This document shows positions 44,601-56,280 of a stretch of DNA of 64,000 nt, piece by piece; positions within the stretch are counted from its first letter, which is position 1, and each line of letters opens with the position of its first letter. The DNA lies in the NCBI GenBank assembly GCA_012976225.1, contig JAAVVG010000008.1:434001-498000 (forward strand). The letters are read 5' to 3'. Source of the DNA: Golubevia sp. BC0850 (Eukaryota; Basidiomycota; Exobasidiomycetes; Golubeviales; Golubeviaceae). The notes under the pieces were generated by a model that saw only the letters and a program-made list of their open reading frames with translations, did not search any database and had not been told where the DNA came from. Made by a program: the position numbers and the translations under genes.

Positions 44601-47303
44601 AGCAGTTGATGCTTCCACAGCTTCCAGGCTCGTCTCCGATCTTCTTTCAGGACCACTCTCTCAAGGACGTACTATTATTCTCGTCTCCCATCAAGTTCAA
44701 CTCTGCGCTCCGATCGCCTCCAAGGTCCTCTATCTCAACGAAGAAGGTCGAGTGGGTTTCGATGGAGCTGCGAACGCCTTCTTGAAGTCGGAGCTCTACT
44801 CTGGGCTTTATCAAGAGGAATCTACCGAGGTCAGAGGAGATGTCGGGTCGAGCTCTGAGGGTCTTTCTACCTCTTCTTCAGCTGCAGGCGAATCGAAGCC
44901 GGAGACTGAGAGCAAGCCCAAGAAGCTGGTCAAGGACGAAAAAATGGAGACAGGCTCGGTCAAGCTCTCCGTCTACTTCGCCTACATTCGAGAAGGTGGA
45001 TGGGCTCTATGGATCTGTACTGCTCTCGTCTTCATGGTTGCAAATTCTTGGCCTGCGATCACTGCAGCTTGGATAAGAGATTGGTCTCTAGATTCCGTCT
45101 CATCGCCTCGCGCGCATCTCGATCTTTGGCACTTCGGTCGTCTGGTGAGCTTGACGTTACTTCGTGTCGTATTCGAGAAGCTTAGGAAGGTCAAGTCTGA
45201 CTTGCTTTTTTTTCTTTCCCCTTGCTCTACCCGGCCCTTTCTCTTTTCAGGCTTCTCTCTATGCTGTTGAGGTTGTCTTGGGCGTCGTGTCTTCACTTCT
45301 ACTCTACAACGCCTCTCTCCGAGCCTCAAGTCGATTCTTCAAGCTCGTACTCAACAGCGTCTTTAGTGCTACGCTTAGATTCCATGACACTGTATCAAGG
45401 GGAAGACTCAACAATCGATTCAGCTCTGACTTCCAAAGTCTGGATGAAGAACTCGCCTCCAGTCTTAAAGACCTCATCCAGTGTATTCTTGACCTACTCC
45501 TCCATTTAGGAGTGGTCTGGTACACTAATGGGATCTCCTTCATCATTCTGTTCGCCATCATCTTCCCCTCTTACGTCTGGGTAGGGATAGGATACGCTGC
45601 TGCAACTCGTGATCTTCGTCGACTGGAATCAGCGACAAAATCACCAGTGATGGGAGCCTTTTCGGATCTGATCTCAGGGGTGACTGTGACGAGAGCTTTT
45701 GGTGGACAGATGCATGCTCTGAGTGTGCTTACTCAGAGAACGTGAGTAGAAAGGAAGACAAATGGAAGAAGTCAGGGGTTCAGAAGCGCTAAACTGCTCG
45801 TCTCTCTCCGCCCCCCTTTAGAGACGATAACACGCACGTCAATTGGTTCAGAATGATGTTGAGTCGCTGGATGAGTGTGCTTTTCAACCTCTCGAGCTCC
45901 TTTCTGGTGTTATTCGCATCCCTCTTCATCTTGACCAAACAGGGCATGAGCGCTGCTCAGGCCGGATTCGCTCTCTCTTTCCTCATCAACATCTTCACCA
46001 GGGTGATGTTCGCCACTATGAGATTCGCCGAGGTTCAGCAGCGTCTTGTCAGCGTCGAAAGAATCGTCGAATTCGCCACGGAGCTAGATAAGGAGCCTCC
46101 TTCGATCCTCGAACCTCGTCCCCCTTCAGATTGGCCTAGAGGTGAAATCGTAGCCGAAGACCTGAGTCTTCGATACGCTCCAGACCTTCCGGAAGTCCTC
46201 AAGAAAGTCAATTTCAAGATCGAAAAGGGTCAGAAGGTATCACTGGTAGGAAGTACAGGAAGTGGAAAGACGAGTCTCGCAACAGCTCTCTTCCGATTCA
46301 CAGACCCGTCGAACGGAAGGATCTTAATCGACGGAATCGACATCACGAAAATTGGGCTTCAAGACCTACGTAGTCGATTGCAGATCATTCCACAAGATCC
46401 TACGATCCTTTCCGGCCCTCTTCGAGACAGTATAGATGTGTTTCAAGAACATTCTGATGCTGAGGTTCTGAACGCTCTCAAGTCTGTCCAGCTCATTGGG
46501 TCTTCTACTTCTCCTTCGGCAGCAGTCTCTATTCACGAAGGACAAGCACCGCACTCCGAAGAAACCAATCGAAACGTCTTCAGGGATCTTTCGTATCCGA
46601 TCGCAGAAGGAGGCTCGAATCTGAGGCGAGTATGGACTGCTCGCTCTTGCTTTGAAGTTGTACAGCAGCACCTAGTTTTTGAACACTGGTCTCACCTTGA
46701 CTACTTTTTTTCTCTCTTGACCCTTCAGCAATGGTCAACGCCAGCTCATTTGCTTAGGTGAGTTTCTTTGGAAGATCTCTTTCGAACGACTCCCGTTCAT
46801 GTCTACTCAACTTCTTTTTTTTCTGATCATCTTCTCCCTTCCTCACTTTTCCCTTCAGCTCGCGCTCTTTTAAACAAAGCTTCTATCATTGTCTTCGACG
46901 AGGCAACCTCGTCTATCGACAACGAGACGGAGGAGATCCTGTCGGCTACGATCAGAGAAGCCTTCGGCAATGCGACCGTGCTCACCATCGCCCATCGTGA
47001 GTGTTGTCCTCTTTCTCCTCTTACTAAGACCAAAAAAGTACTGATCGACTCTTCTGGCCCTTCATGGGTCCTCTTCGCCTCTTCAACTCTTCACCTCCTC
47101 TTCCCCAATCAGGTCTCCGAACGATTGCCAACTACGACTTAGTAATGGTCATGGACAGAGGGTCAATCATCGAGATGGAAACTCCGAAAGAATTGCTAGG
47201 ACGACCAGAGTCCAAGTTCTATTCGCTTTGTCAAGCTGCTGGAAAAGCCGAGTTCGAGCACTTGAAAAAATTGGCTGGCTTCATTAACAAGACCTCCTCC
47301 TGA
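41662..47303 (+). CDS. ABC transporter, ABCC (MRP/YOR1) type
   Basis: Full-length ABCC exporter with TMD-NBD-TMD-NBD layout; family members move glutathione conjugates, drugs or metals. Exons: 41662-42684, 42792-42953, 43029-43511, 43589-43827, 43920-45144, 45251-45741, 45822-46625, 46729-46757, 46859-46996, 47113-47303 (1594 codons). NBD1: Walker A AGRTGTGKT (about 721-729), LSGGQ near 835, Walker B LLLDDVLAAVD with Asp instead of the catalytic Glu, as in many ABCC proteins. NBD2: Walker A GSTGSGKT (1351-1358), signature SNGQR near 1476 instead of SGGQ, Walker B IIVFDEATSSID with Glu. The intron after 46625 starts with GC, and the signature is split by a 29-nt exon. The short hydrophobic N-terminus suggests a reduced TMD0. 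The substrate is unknown. Confidence 0.94.
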
Positions 47304-47784
47304 GGGAAGCCATGTTCCCTTGTATTCCATTCCATCCCTTCTCCTTTGTTCGTATGATTATGCAGGCACCTTTACTTGCACAAGTTCTTTCTTGAAACGC
47401 AAACGGCTATCAAGAATGCTCAACAACTTTACTCAATCGTTTCTCGAGTTCGAAGCCTGAATTGTGTCACGCCTAACTGCAACAACAAACCAATGGTTCT
47501 TGGAAGACTAATGCACATGAGATTGAGAAAGAGTTGAGTTTGTGATGTTTGAGTTTTGAGGGGCATAAAAGAAGAGTCATACAATTTTTTATGGGGTCCC
47601 CATTTTTTGTCTTCTTGTGAGGAAGTGAAACACGAAGAAAAGAGAGGGATGGTGTTACACGACGAAAAGAAAGCTGTGAAAAGATGTTAGAATAGCAAGA
47701 GACCAAAAAATGAAAAAGAGGGAAACAAAGGACAGAATGACAAAACAAGAAGGGTTGAAGAGCTTGTGTTTGAGGGTTCCTGCT
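47304..47784. other. Intergenic, convergent
   Basis: These 481 bases lie between the ABC stop and the RPS18 stop and hold 3' UTR sequence only. Confidence 0.55.
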
Positions 47785-49204
47785 CTACTTCTTCTTTCCG
47801 GCAACGGTTCTTCCACGACGTCTGTGAAGGAGAGTTGGGAGACGAAGAAAAGGTTCTGGGTCAGCGTTACTAGTTACGTGGATGTTCGTGAAGGTTTCGA
47901 GCAGCACTTGTCACCCGCCAGAGAAACGATCGGTCATGACTTGACATGTCGCACACCTTTCCTCTTCTACGACCATCGATGACTCTCCAAATCTAATGTC
48001 ACTTTTCAATCAACGTCCAACCTTGTTCCAATCCCACCCAGTTATCAATCCGACTATCCGCCCTCGCTTCCACCCAACCTTTGCCCTATCCAAAAGACTC
48101 ACCCAGTAGTCTTGGTATGTTGACCACGAACACGTAGATCCCAATGATGTCTCAAACCACGGTGAGAACGAATCTTCTTTAGACGTTCAATGTCATCACG
48201 CAACTTGGAATCCAATCCGTTGGATAGAACCTGAGAATTCTTTCCATCAGTGATGTCCTTCTGTCTGTTCAAGAACCAAGCTGGAATCTTGAATTCGGCT
48301 GGGTTTTGCAGAATGGTGACGATACGTTCGAGTTCATCAGAGTTGAGCTCTCCGGCACTAGGGAGAGAAAGGAGAGGGAAGGGGAGGATCAGTTTGAAGG
48401 TTTTGAGGAATCGAGAAGGTGGTTCATAGGTCTGCCTGATCTTTCGAGGCTGGACTGGAAAGTTGATGAATCGAGGATTTGTGGAGTTGAGACTTGATCT
48501 TGGAAAGTTTGGAGGGAGATCGCTCTGAATGAAAGTTGGACTTCTAATTCTTGGTCTACCTGCTGGAGGACATGGTCTCCCTCGCAGCCCTCAGGTCCAC
48601 CACCGAATCAAGGCTAGAATAAAGCTTTCCCAGCAGAGGCAGTGAATCTGACTTCAGGAAAGCATTTTCTCTTGATTTGGAGAGTTGCAAATGAGGCTGA
48701 AGAGAACTTTCAATCTTCCTTCCAACCTCGTCCTTCCTAGGCCACCCTCTCACCGACAGAGAGAATCTCCCCAGCCATTCCAATTTGATCTCAACGACTT
48801 GCGCACTGATTTTGAGTCTACCACCACGCTTGAACTTGACAATTCTTTCCAGACTTGCACTTGAAGGGTTTGCAGCTTTTCTTCTTTCTCTGCTGCTGAT
48901 GTAGCTCTCATCCTTCCTCCGCTTGCAATCCAGCCCTCTCTCGCCAGTCAGCCAATTTCATTTCGATTTTTTCTTCACTATTGTTCATCTCTACTGGAAC
49001 TGTTCTTGCTGAGTTGCTCTGAGACACTCACCGTTTTCCCAAATCCACATCAGCCTTCTTACAGACGATGTTAGCATATCTTCTTCCTACACCCTTAATC
49101 TCTGTAAGAGCGTACATGATCTTGTTCTTACCATCAACGTTGGTGTTGAGGAGACGCAAGATGTGAGCGAATTGCTGGGATGGATCGGGTGGAACTAAGG
49201 ACAT
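47785..49204 (-). CDS. RPS18: 40S ribosomal protein S18 (uS13)
   Basis: Small-subunit protein at the head of the 40S. Exons on the minus strand: 49204-49032, 48357-48103, 47821-47785 (154 codons). The reading runs from [20 protein letters not shown] through [40 protein letters not shown], then [40 protein letters not shown] and [17 protein letters not shown], all close to the family. Length matches the usual 152-156 aa. The start ATG follows directly after a CAG acceptor, so a 5' UTR intron probably precedes it. The first coding intron is 674 nt, the longest in the window; I saw no C/D-box pair in it. Confidence 0.97.
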
Positions 49205-50417
49205 CTGCTTTGAAAAATTTTGGAATGAAGATGGGTTGGGTTAATTTGAGTCAGCGGTCTTTTTCTGCTGATGAGTAATTGAGGTCTTGAGAATCTTCAG
49301 GTAAGAATCCCTTTGCTGACTTTTTGAGCAAGGAAATGAGTATCGATTCGCACCTTGATTTTGCTGGAGGAGGAGAGAAGATTGGTTCCCTTCGAAATAG
49401 GTCAAGCAAATTACAATGGAGCTCCGAAGACATAGAGAGAGCCCGCGCACCACTCGTCAACACCTTCAACCATCAAAGACAGAAAAAGGTTGAGATTTTC
49501 TCTTTCATCTTGTTCAGTGGATTTTGAGAATTGAGCCAGAACAGACCTCAGCCATAACCAGAGACGAGAGGGGAGGTGGGAGAAGGAGCACAGATGTGAT
49601 GTCTTCTCCTTCTTCCTTCACTGCCCCAATTCCTTACTTCATTCTTCTTATCAAAGTCCAATTACCAGATCAAGTTGATCATTGTTCAGATGTAAGGTGT
49701 TGAAGAGTTGGCATACCTCAAAGTTGCAAAGGCAGAAGCTTCAAGTATCGAAGAAGAATGAATTGAAAACCAAATTGAACTAATAAAACAAGATCATGCG
49801 ATCAAAAGGGATGAAAAATGCAAAAAAAAGAGAACCAGCCAATGATTGTGAAAAAATAAACAAGAAAGTAAGGGGGTCGGGAAACCATCACCTGCACCAG
49901 TGAGTTAGTGAGAACTTCAAATCCTCTTCCTCCGGTGAGTGGCTCTAGAGGATCGACTTCGAAGGGATTGCATAAAGAGCTAGAAGCATCATCTACAGCT
50001 GTTCAAGCTTGAACAGCTTCATCCAACGCCATTCCTTCAGTTGTATTTGTCGTCGTCGTCGTCGTCGAGTTTTTATCATCTGCGTAACGTTTCTGTTTTT
50101 CAGTTCCTTCGAGTTCTCGATGACGACCTCCGTTGACGACTGTGAATTGTTCACTGGATGGAAGGAAAAGATTAGGAGAAGAAAGGATTGGGAATGGTGG
50201 GGAGGATGAGAAGAGGGGAGGGAAAGAGAGTAGAAGGGTTAAGTAGGTCAGTCATCGAGATCTCCTTGCATAACTTTCCCCTACACCTCAAGATCAAACC
50301 TCTCGAAACAAATTTCAATGCAAAGTTTCCCAATTTCGGCAATTGTTTGCCAAACCTTCAACTCTTCAGCGACATTCATCAAACTTTCTCTCCCCATCCC
50401 TCTCTCCCCCTCCATAC
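49205..50417. other. RPS18 upstream region and TMA16 3' side
   Basis: These 1.2 kb carry the RPS18 promoter and leader, probably with an untranslated intron. A GTC repeat is at 50050-50067. Small frames look like noise. Confidence 0.5.
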
Positions 50418-51105
50418 TCACGGGAAGCTCCTACTAATCCTAACAATTCTGAACATCAAACTACTCTGACTATCCCCATCCCATTGTCTCAACAATCCTA
50501 CATTGATACTGTTAGTCAAATCTGGAATCTCCATTCCAGTTCTATATTCCTCTTCTTCCTTTCTTTTACAATCTTTCAGATCCTGTTCTCTTTTACTAGC
50601 AGGTCTACCAGTTCTCCTTGATTCTTCTATTTCTATTAATTCATCATCATGTCTTGTTAGATAAGAAGATTGAACGAATTCATGAAGAGATGAAAGAGAG
50701 GGTAGATGAGTGATTGAAGGTTCTAGGAGGAGAATGAAGGTTAAGAGTCGGTCGACTGGAAAAAGAGATGAAAGGTTGATGAGTAAGATGACTGGGTAAT
50801 TAAAAAGTCGGTTTGATTTAGGAGAGGAGAGGAGAGATTCACCTTTTGAAGAAGTCAAACCTTTTCTAGCTTTCTTCTGAAGATCTAACTTTGTGGTTCT
50901 GTGATTGATTCTGGCCATTTGAGCGGCTCTTCTTGAATTCGGATGAGTCGATTCACCCTTTCTGCGAACGGATTTGGCTGTTAACTGTTAAGAGAATGAT
51001 TAGAAGCATCGTAATACAATGTTTGTTAGCTGCTTTGGGAGAGGAGAGCAGATGGCTGGAGAGAGGAGAAGAGAGGAGAGGGGAGCTCACCTTTTTTCCT
51101 CCCAT
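50418..51105 (-). CDS. TMA16: Translation machinery-associated protein 16
   Basis: Tma16 binds pre-60S particles late in assembly. Exons on the minus strand: 51105-51091, 50984-50843, 50755-50418 (164 codons). The first exon encodes only MGGKK. Family blocks are STHPNSRRAAQMARINHRTT with KLDLQKKARK, VDRLLTFILLLEPSITHLPS, SSYLTRHDDELIEIEESRRT with GRPASKREQDL, and EYRTGMEIPDLTN. The C-terminus has the short WDG...SLMFRIVRI ending, as in other family members. The second donor is GTGAAT rather than GTGAGT, but joins two conserved blocks in phase. Divergent with the Rho3-like gene. Confidence 0.87.
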
Positions 51106-51435
51106 GATTGGATATGTTTCTGTTTCTACTTCAGGGACGATTTCTGAATTGGATTGAGTAGAGTAGTAGAGTAGATCGATTTGCAGATGATCGATGGTCG
51201 AAGATCTTGACCTTCAAAATTTCTCAGACGCGTAGAACTTACAACAACAACAACAACAACACCAAGTTCTGTACAAGTCTTCCTTCTTTAGGTCTGAATC
51301 TGGATTATTAAATCCAAGGATCAATCAACCTAACCTTCAACTCCCAAGACTGAAACCCTTTTCAACTTTGGGCTTACAACTCCGACTCGATCTCAATCTC
51401 GATCTCGATCTCTCTTGTAGAACAAACACAAAGGA
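51106..51435. promoter_or_regulatory. TMA16 / Rho3 divergent promoter with CAA repeat
   Basis: The 330-bp gap contains an ACAACAACA microsatellite at 51241-51262 and a short TCTCGATCTCGATCTCGATC-like repeat just before the Rho start. No clear TATA box. Confidence 0.45.
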
Positions 51436-53109
51436 ATGCCATTCTGTGGATTGGGTGGCTCGTCTAACGAATACTCTGCTGGAATAAGTGGTGGTAAACC
51501 CGTGAGTTCCAACGACAAGCGGCTCGGATTGAGTGAGGAAAGAGAGAATCAATTGGGGTTGAGCAAGTCCCGTCTATTAGGGAGGGGAGAGCTCTCTTCC
51601 GTGCTCGCTCTGCAGGATTAAGAGCCAGAAGCTGATCAGGTGGGAATCAGAACTGTCTTTTGAATTATTTCAATTCATCTTCAGAGAGGAGTAACTCGAG
51701 TAACCCAAAGAGCGGTGCTAGTCTCCTTTCCTCTTGGTGGAGTGACTCTCTCTCTGTCTCTGATCGACGCTCTACAGAGACTGTCCGGATCGAAAGGAGA
51801 TGATAGATCTGAGATCGTATGCCAAAGGACAAAGTGATCAGGATCAGTTGTCGAAGGGAGGTTAGGCCAAAGTGTATCCCTGGGTATCTTGGCTATGCAG
51901 CTCCCTTCAAGTTGCTTATTGAGAGAGAGATCTGCTCCAAGCACCAAGCTTTTGAGTGCATCTGAGATTGTCTCTCAGGCTCAAAAGGAGGAATTCGACG
52001 TCCTTCTACCTTTATTCTTCAAGGAAGGAAAGCTGAACCTCTTATCTCTCATGCCCCACCCTCATCAGCTTCTCCGGAAAATCCTAGTAATAGGAGATGG
52101 AGCTTGTGGTAAAACCTCTCTGTTAAACGTTTTCACTCGAGGTTTCTTTCCTCAAGAATAGTGAGTCTCTTTTATCTCCCCTCTCTCTCCTTTACCCTAC
52201 ATCCTTTCCCTCCCCGCCCCCCCTTTCCCCTTTAATCTCTCCTTCTTTTCCCTCTTTCCATTTCTCCTACTCCTTATCAGCATCTCTTTCTCGCTCGCTC
52301 CTAACCTAAGCTCACATCGACTCTTTCATTTCTCTCTCCCCCTCTCTCCCCCCTTTCAGCGAACCAACAGTCTTCGAAAACTACGTTCATAGTATGACCT
52401 TAGAAAATGGTCCAACAATCGAACTTTCCTTATGGGATACAGCAGGACAAGAAGATTTCGACAGACTTCGAAGTTTAAGTTATGCTGATACTCATGTTGT
52501 TTTGATTTGTTTTTCTGTAAGTAGATCTGCCCATGTTCTCTACTTCCCTTGCTTCGATTCGCTTCAATTTTTTGAAGGAGAACCCTATCACTTGAAAGAA
52601 CTAGAAGTGAAACGGAAGTCAAAGGGTCTTCACTGACTGACTCTTTTCTCTTTTCTCAAATCTTCAAAGTCCGACAATCCAGTCTCCCTAGAAAACGTCG
52701 AAAATAAATGGATTCAAGAGGTCAATGAACATTGTCCTGGAGTCAAGACTTGTTTAATAGCTTTGAAATGTGATATGAGAGAAGATATTGGAATTCAGGA
52801 AAAGTTAGGTCACAGAGGTATGAAACCTATTAGTTACGATCAAGGTCTTGGAGTGAGTATTCTTCCCTTTTCCCCTTGAACTCCCATCCTCATCTCTCTT
52901 TACTCGAAAGCTTTACTGACGCCATGTTTCTTCTTTTCAACCAGGTGGCGCGCAGAATCAAAGCTTCACGTTACTTAGAGTGTTCAGCTAAATTCAATAG
53001 AGGAGTTTCTGAAGCTTTCTTAGAAGCAGCTAGAGTTTCTGTTGGTGCTAAAGCTAAGGGAAACGACTCTTCTTTGGAGGAAAGTAGTAAAGGTTGTGTT
53101 GTCTGTTGA
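51436..53109 (+). CDS. RHO3: Rho-family small GTPase, Rho3-like
   Basis: Rho3 controls polarised secretion and actin at growth sites. Exons: 51436-51501, 52069-52160, 52360-52516, 52670-52852, 52945-53109 (220 codons). Motifs: G1 GDGACGKTS at residues 31-39, effector loop [11 protein letters not shown]3 DTAGQEDFD followed by [19 protein letters not shown]4 LKCD, and G5 CSAK. The C-terminus is CVVC, a prenylation motif; a Ser/Glu/Lys stretch precedes it. The effector region and [15 protein letters not shown] favour Rho3 over Cdc42 or Rho1, though this is judged by memory. The 22-residue N-terminal exon has a Gly/Ser-rich segment with Cys4 that could be palmitoylated, as in Rho3. The first intron is long (567 nt). 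Confidence 0.9.
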
Positions 53110-53642
53110 AGAGTCAAAGTCATCAACTTCAAAAAAGCCTACCTTCAAAGAGTCGAATTCCATCTTTGCTTCTTCTTCCAATTCAAAACTTTTCGAAAAA
53201 AATCCCATGGAAATCTTGTCTATACCCATCACTGTTTCTCTTTCGATACAAGTAAATGCCTTTCCCTTCTTTCTTTCTTGTTTCGTCTCTCAACAAAACA
53301 TACCATACCTTGTGGTTTTCCTTTCCACTTTGTCTCCCATACATTCACCACAAGGGTTCCGTTTCTATTTACTTCACCTTTACCTCTTTCCCTCTAAGTC
53401 TTCTCACACTGTGCAATATCAATTTCTTCCAGATCTTTCGAATCTTCCTGAAAGTAAGTAGTTTGAGATTATAGATGACCGGCCTTGCCATCTATCCCAA
53501 GCTCTCGCACTTGAATCTCAGCCCGAAGGACGATACTAAACTACTAAAGCACAGGATCAAATTAAATTAAAGCAAAAGCGTAAACGAAAACAAAACCCCT
53601 GTCACGAAGTCCCATCTATACAAGCCCAAAAAAAAACCCTCC
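53110..53642. other. Intergenic, convergent
   Basis: These 533 bases separate the Rho and Shr3 stops. Pyrimidine-rich on the plus strand; nothing coding supported. Confidence 0.5.
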
Positions 53643-54669
53643 TCAAATATCCTTCTTAGTCTCCTTCTCCTCCCCCTCAATTTCCGTAGCTTTCCTATAT
53701 CTCTCCTTCCTCTCTTTCTCCAATTTGTCACTTTCAGCTTTATCCAACCACCAACCTGAAACTTGAAAGATGACCACACCCATCAAAAGTGCAGCTGCCA
53801 AAGTATTACAAGCAGCTAAAACTTGTAAAGCACTTATCCTTTCGTTCGAAGTAATAGGTCCTGTAGGTGGAGCATTTGAGTTTTTTCCAGACTCGAAATC
53901 ACTAGCTTGATATTCTCTTTGAATTGCAATTGCTGAACGTCCGACCAAGGCTTCGTTTTGAGGATCCGCTAAAACTTTGACTGTTGGGATTAGAACGGCT
54001 CCGTACATTGAGATGGCTCCCATGAAGAGGACTAGAGGGAAGGAGTGTAAATTAATGAAGGTTTGATTAGCTTTTGGAGGAGGAAAGTAGAGGGCTTAGG
54101 GATAGGAACGTTGGCATGAGTGATTTCAGAGCGAAAGATTCCAAGCCCACGCTCTCCCATTCCTTCTTCTTTGTCTTTGTACTCCTGAAAGAATCTCAAA
54201 GCCATCCTAAGACTACTTGCGAGCAGAAGGAGAGCCAGCGTTCCCTCATCCCATTCTTGTCCTCAATCCGCATTGAGTCGTTGCCCAGCCTCTATCATTC
54301 AATTTATGACTAACCTAAACTACCACCGTCAAAGTACTTTGCATTCTCAGTCCATCGGTGAAGTTTAGCAACCAAACCAATGATTCCAAGGGCCATCATT
54401 CCATGAAGTAGAGCAGTGATGGCTTTTGGACCATTGAAGAAGGAAAGATAGAATCTTTCAGCAGCATCCGCGCTGTCAGGATCGAATGGAGAATAGTAAA
54501 TCATTGGGAAATCGTAAATGGATGCCATGAAGATCAATCCTGAGGAGAGGTTGGATTAGATCGGGGTTAGCAGAGTGAGGGCTTGGATTGAGCAGAAATG
54601 TGAAAAAGTTGGGAACTTACCATAAAGGAAAGAGACACTACTGATCACGAATCCAGTTCTGAAACCCAT
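53643..54669 (-). CDS. SHR3: ER membrane chaperone SHR3
   Basis: Shr3 helps amino-acid permeases fold and leave the ER. Exons on the minus strand: 54669-54621, 54539-54315, 54031-53643 (220 codons). The start MGFRTGFVISSVSFLYG is typical, with a TM helix, then YDFPMIYYSPFDPDSADAAE and a second TM part (KAITALLHGMMALGIIGLVA). Two more hydrophobic segments follow (VLFMGAISMYGAVLIP and NTLAAALLMGVVIFQVSGWW). The C-terminal tail is charged (Lys/Glu), as in yeast Shr3, where it binds COPII coat. Four TM segments and length agree with the family. Confidence 0.83.
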
Positions 54670-54941
54670 CTTGAACGAATAAAAAGAGCTGATCTACTTT
54701 AAAGTTGAGGGGTTTTGGAAAGGGAGGAAAGAGGACAGGAAGAAGGTTGAGCTTATCGCCCACCAGCCAGCGAAGTCTGGGCCGCTCCTAGACTCGACTC
54801 GTAAAGATAGAAGAAAAAGACTCCACGGGTAATTAAAACAATTTCCTCTCAAAAATGGAAATGGTTGAAGAACAGATATCAAGAAAACAAAGGAGGTGAC
54901 GTTTAAAAACCCAATTTACAAGTCCAAGAGACCTCATCGCC

Positions 54942-56180
54942 TCATCTCCCATCACGTTCCAGCTCGTCCAGCCTCTCCGACCAACGAGCTATGCTATTGA
55001 CCAACTTTGATAAACTACCATTCTTGGTCCAAAAATGATCAGCTCCATCGATCCTGACCTCTTCCATGGTTGACTGATTGTAATGGCCTTTTGAGGTTGG
55101 AAGAGCGTTCGATTTAGCATCAGGCCTGACGCTGGAGTAAGGGGTGATGGCTCTGAGTGAAAGCAGCCAGCTTTCGTAGGTCTGTATTAGGGTACAGTAG
55201 ATGTGTGAGAGAAGAGGGGAGAAGGGAGAAGTCACAGATATGCTGACTGAATCCAGTGTCGAAACTCTCACTCACATCGCCCTTCGTCAACTGATCCTGA
55301 AGTCCAAATGCTACTAGCATATCCACAGCTATCTGTTCATTTTCTTCGGTGTTCTGTTTTTCTCTTCCATCTCCCGACTGAGTCGATTCGCTACTCGCAG
55401 TTCTCCTTCTAGGTGTAGCTCTACCCGAAGCTTTCAGAAGACCATGCAGAGCGTCTTGGAACATTGAGCTTTTGAAAAGACTCAAAGCCCATACCCAAGA
55501 AACAGGTAAGCTGATGAGGATATATCTAGGCCTAGGTCCTTCTCTAAATGGTAAAAGATTCAAGGCCTGAGATGAAACTTTGGTAGAGGCTGACGAAGCA
55601 CAGAGAGAGGAGTTGAGCGTCAGCAAACCTTTAGTTCGTTTGTGTTTTAAGAAGGATTTTACCCACATGCGTAAAGCGAACCAGCGGAATATCCACAGAC
55701 GTAAAGCTCAGACTTCCTTGAATTGGGATAATCTCTGACGAAGCTTTGAATGGAGAAATCTAGAATTGCTTGATAATCTTCGCATTCAGATTTGCCTGAC
55801 CAAGATGCTGAACCTGAAGATTCACCAACTCCTCGAGAATTGAAGGCTACCACTCTCAGAGCACGAGATTGGGAGAAGAAGTGGCAGAGGGATTGCACGA
55901 CGTGATCCTGGAGAGAGCCGCCGAGTCTTCCCAAGGCTGCAAAATGAGTGAAGAATAGTGAGCGTGATGGTAGATCTAACCAAGAAGATCTTTCAACCCT
56001 TATGAGGAAACAGAGGCCGAAGCAGATGGCCTGATGAGAGAATGAAGTGTTTCAGATGGCATGCCACTCACGATGGGCTACGATAGCCAATCCTCTTGCT
56101 TGTCCATTTGTAGAAGGTGGATCTGTGATCTGAGCCTCCAATGCGATGTTAGTAGCAGTTGGGATAAAGATTGTGCTCAT
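54942..56180 (-). CDS. Alpha/beta hydrolase (YDL057W-like)
   Basis: Serine hydrolase of the alpha/beta fold, fungal type without a known substrate. Exons on the minus strand: 56180-56072, 55936-55667, 55589-55276, 55181-54942 (310 codons). After a short beta part, AHPLGRLGGSLQD gives the oxyanion region, RVVAFNSRGVGESSGS follows, and the nucleophile is Ser120 in GYSAGS. The acid is probably in FGLQDQLT and the base is His280 in DGADHFW. Length and layout agree with the YDL057W-type family. An in-frame ATG at 56267 would add 29 residues; I prefer the ATG at 56180 because the shorter start fits the family. The gene is head-to-head with the next one, 100 bp apart. Confidence 0.87.
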
Positions 56181-56280
56181 CGTTGGATGGGAAGCAGGAA
56201 TGAACTTCCTCTCGATCTCGCTCTCTCGGAAACAATCGGTTCTCTCTCCCAACTTCAACTGCTTCAAATTCCTCCAGTCG

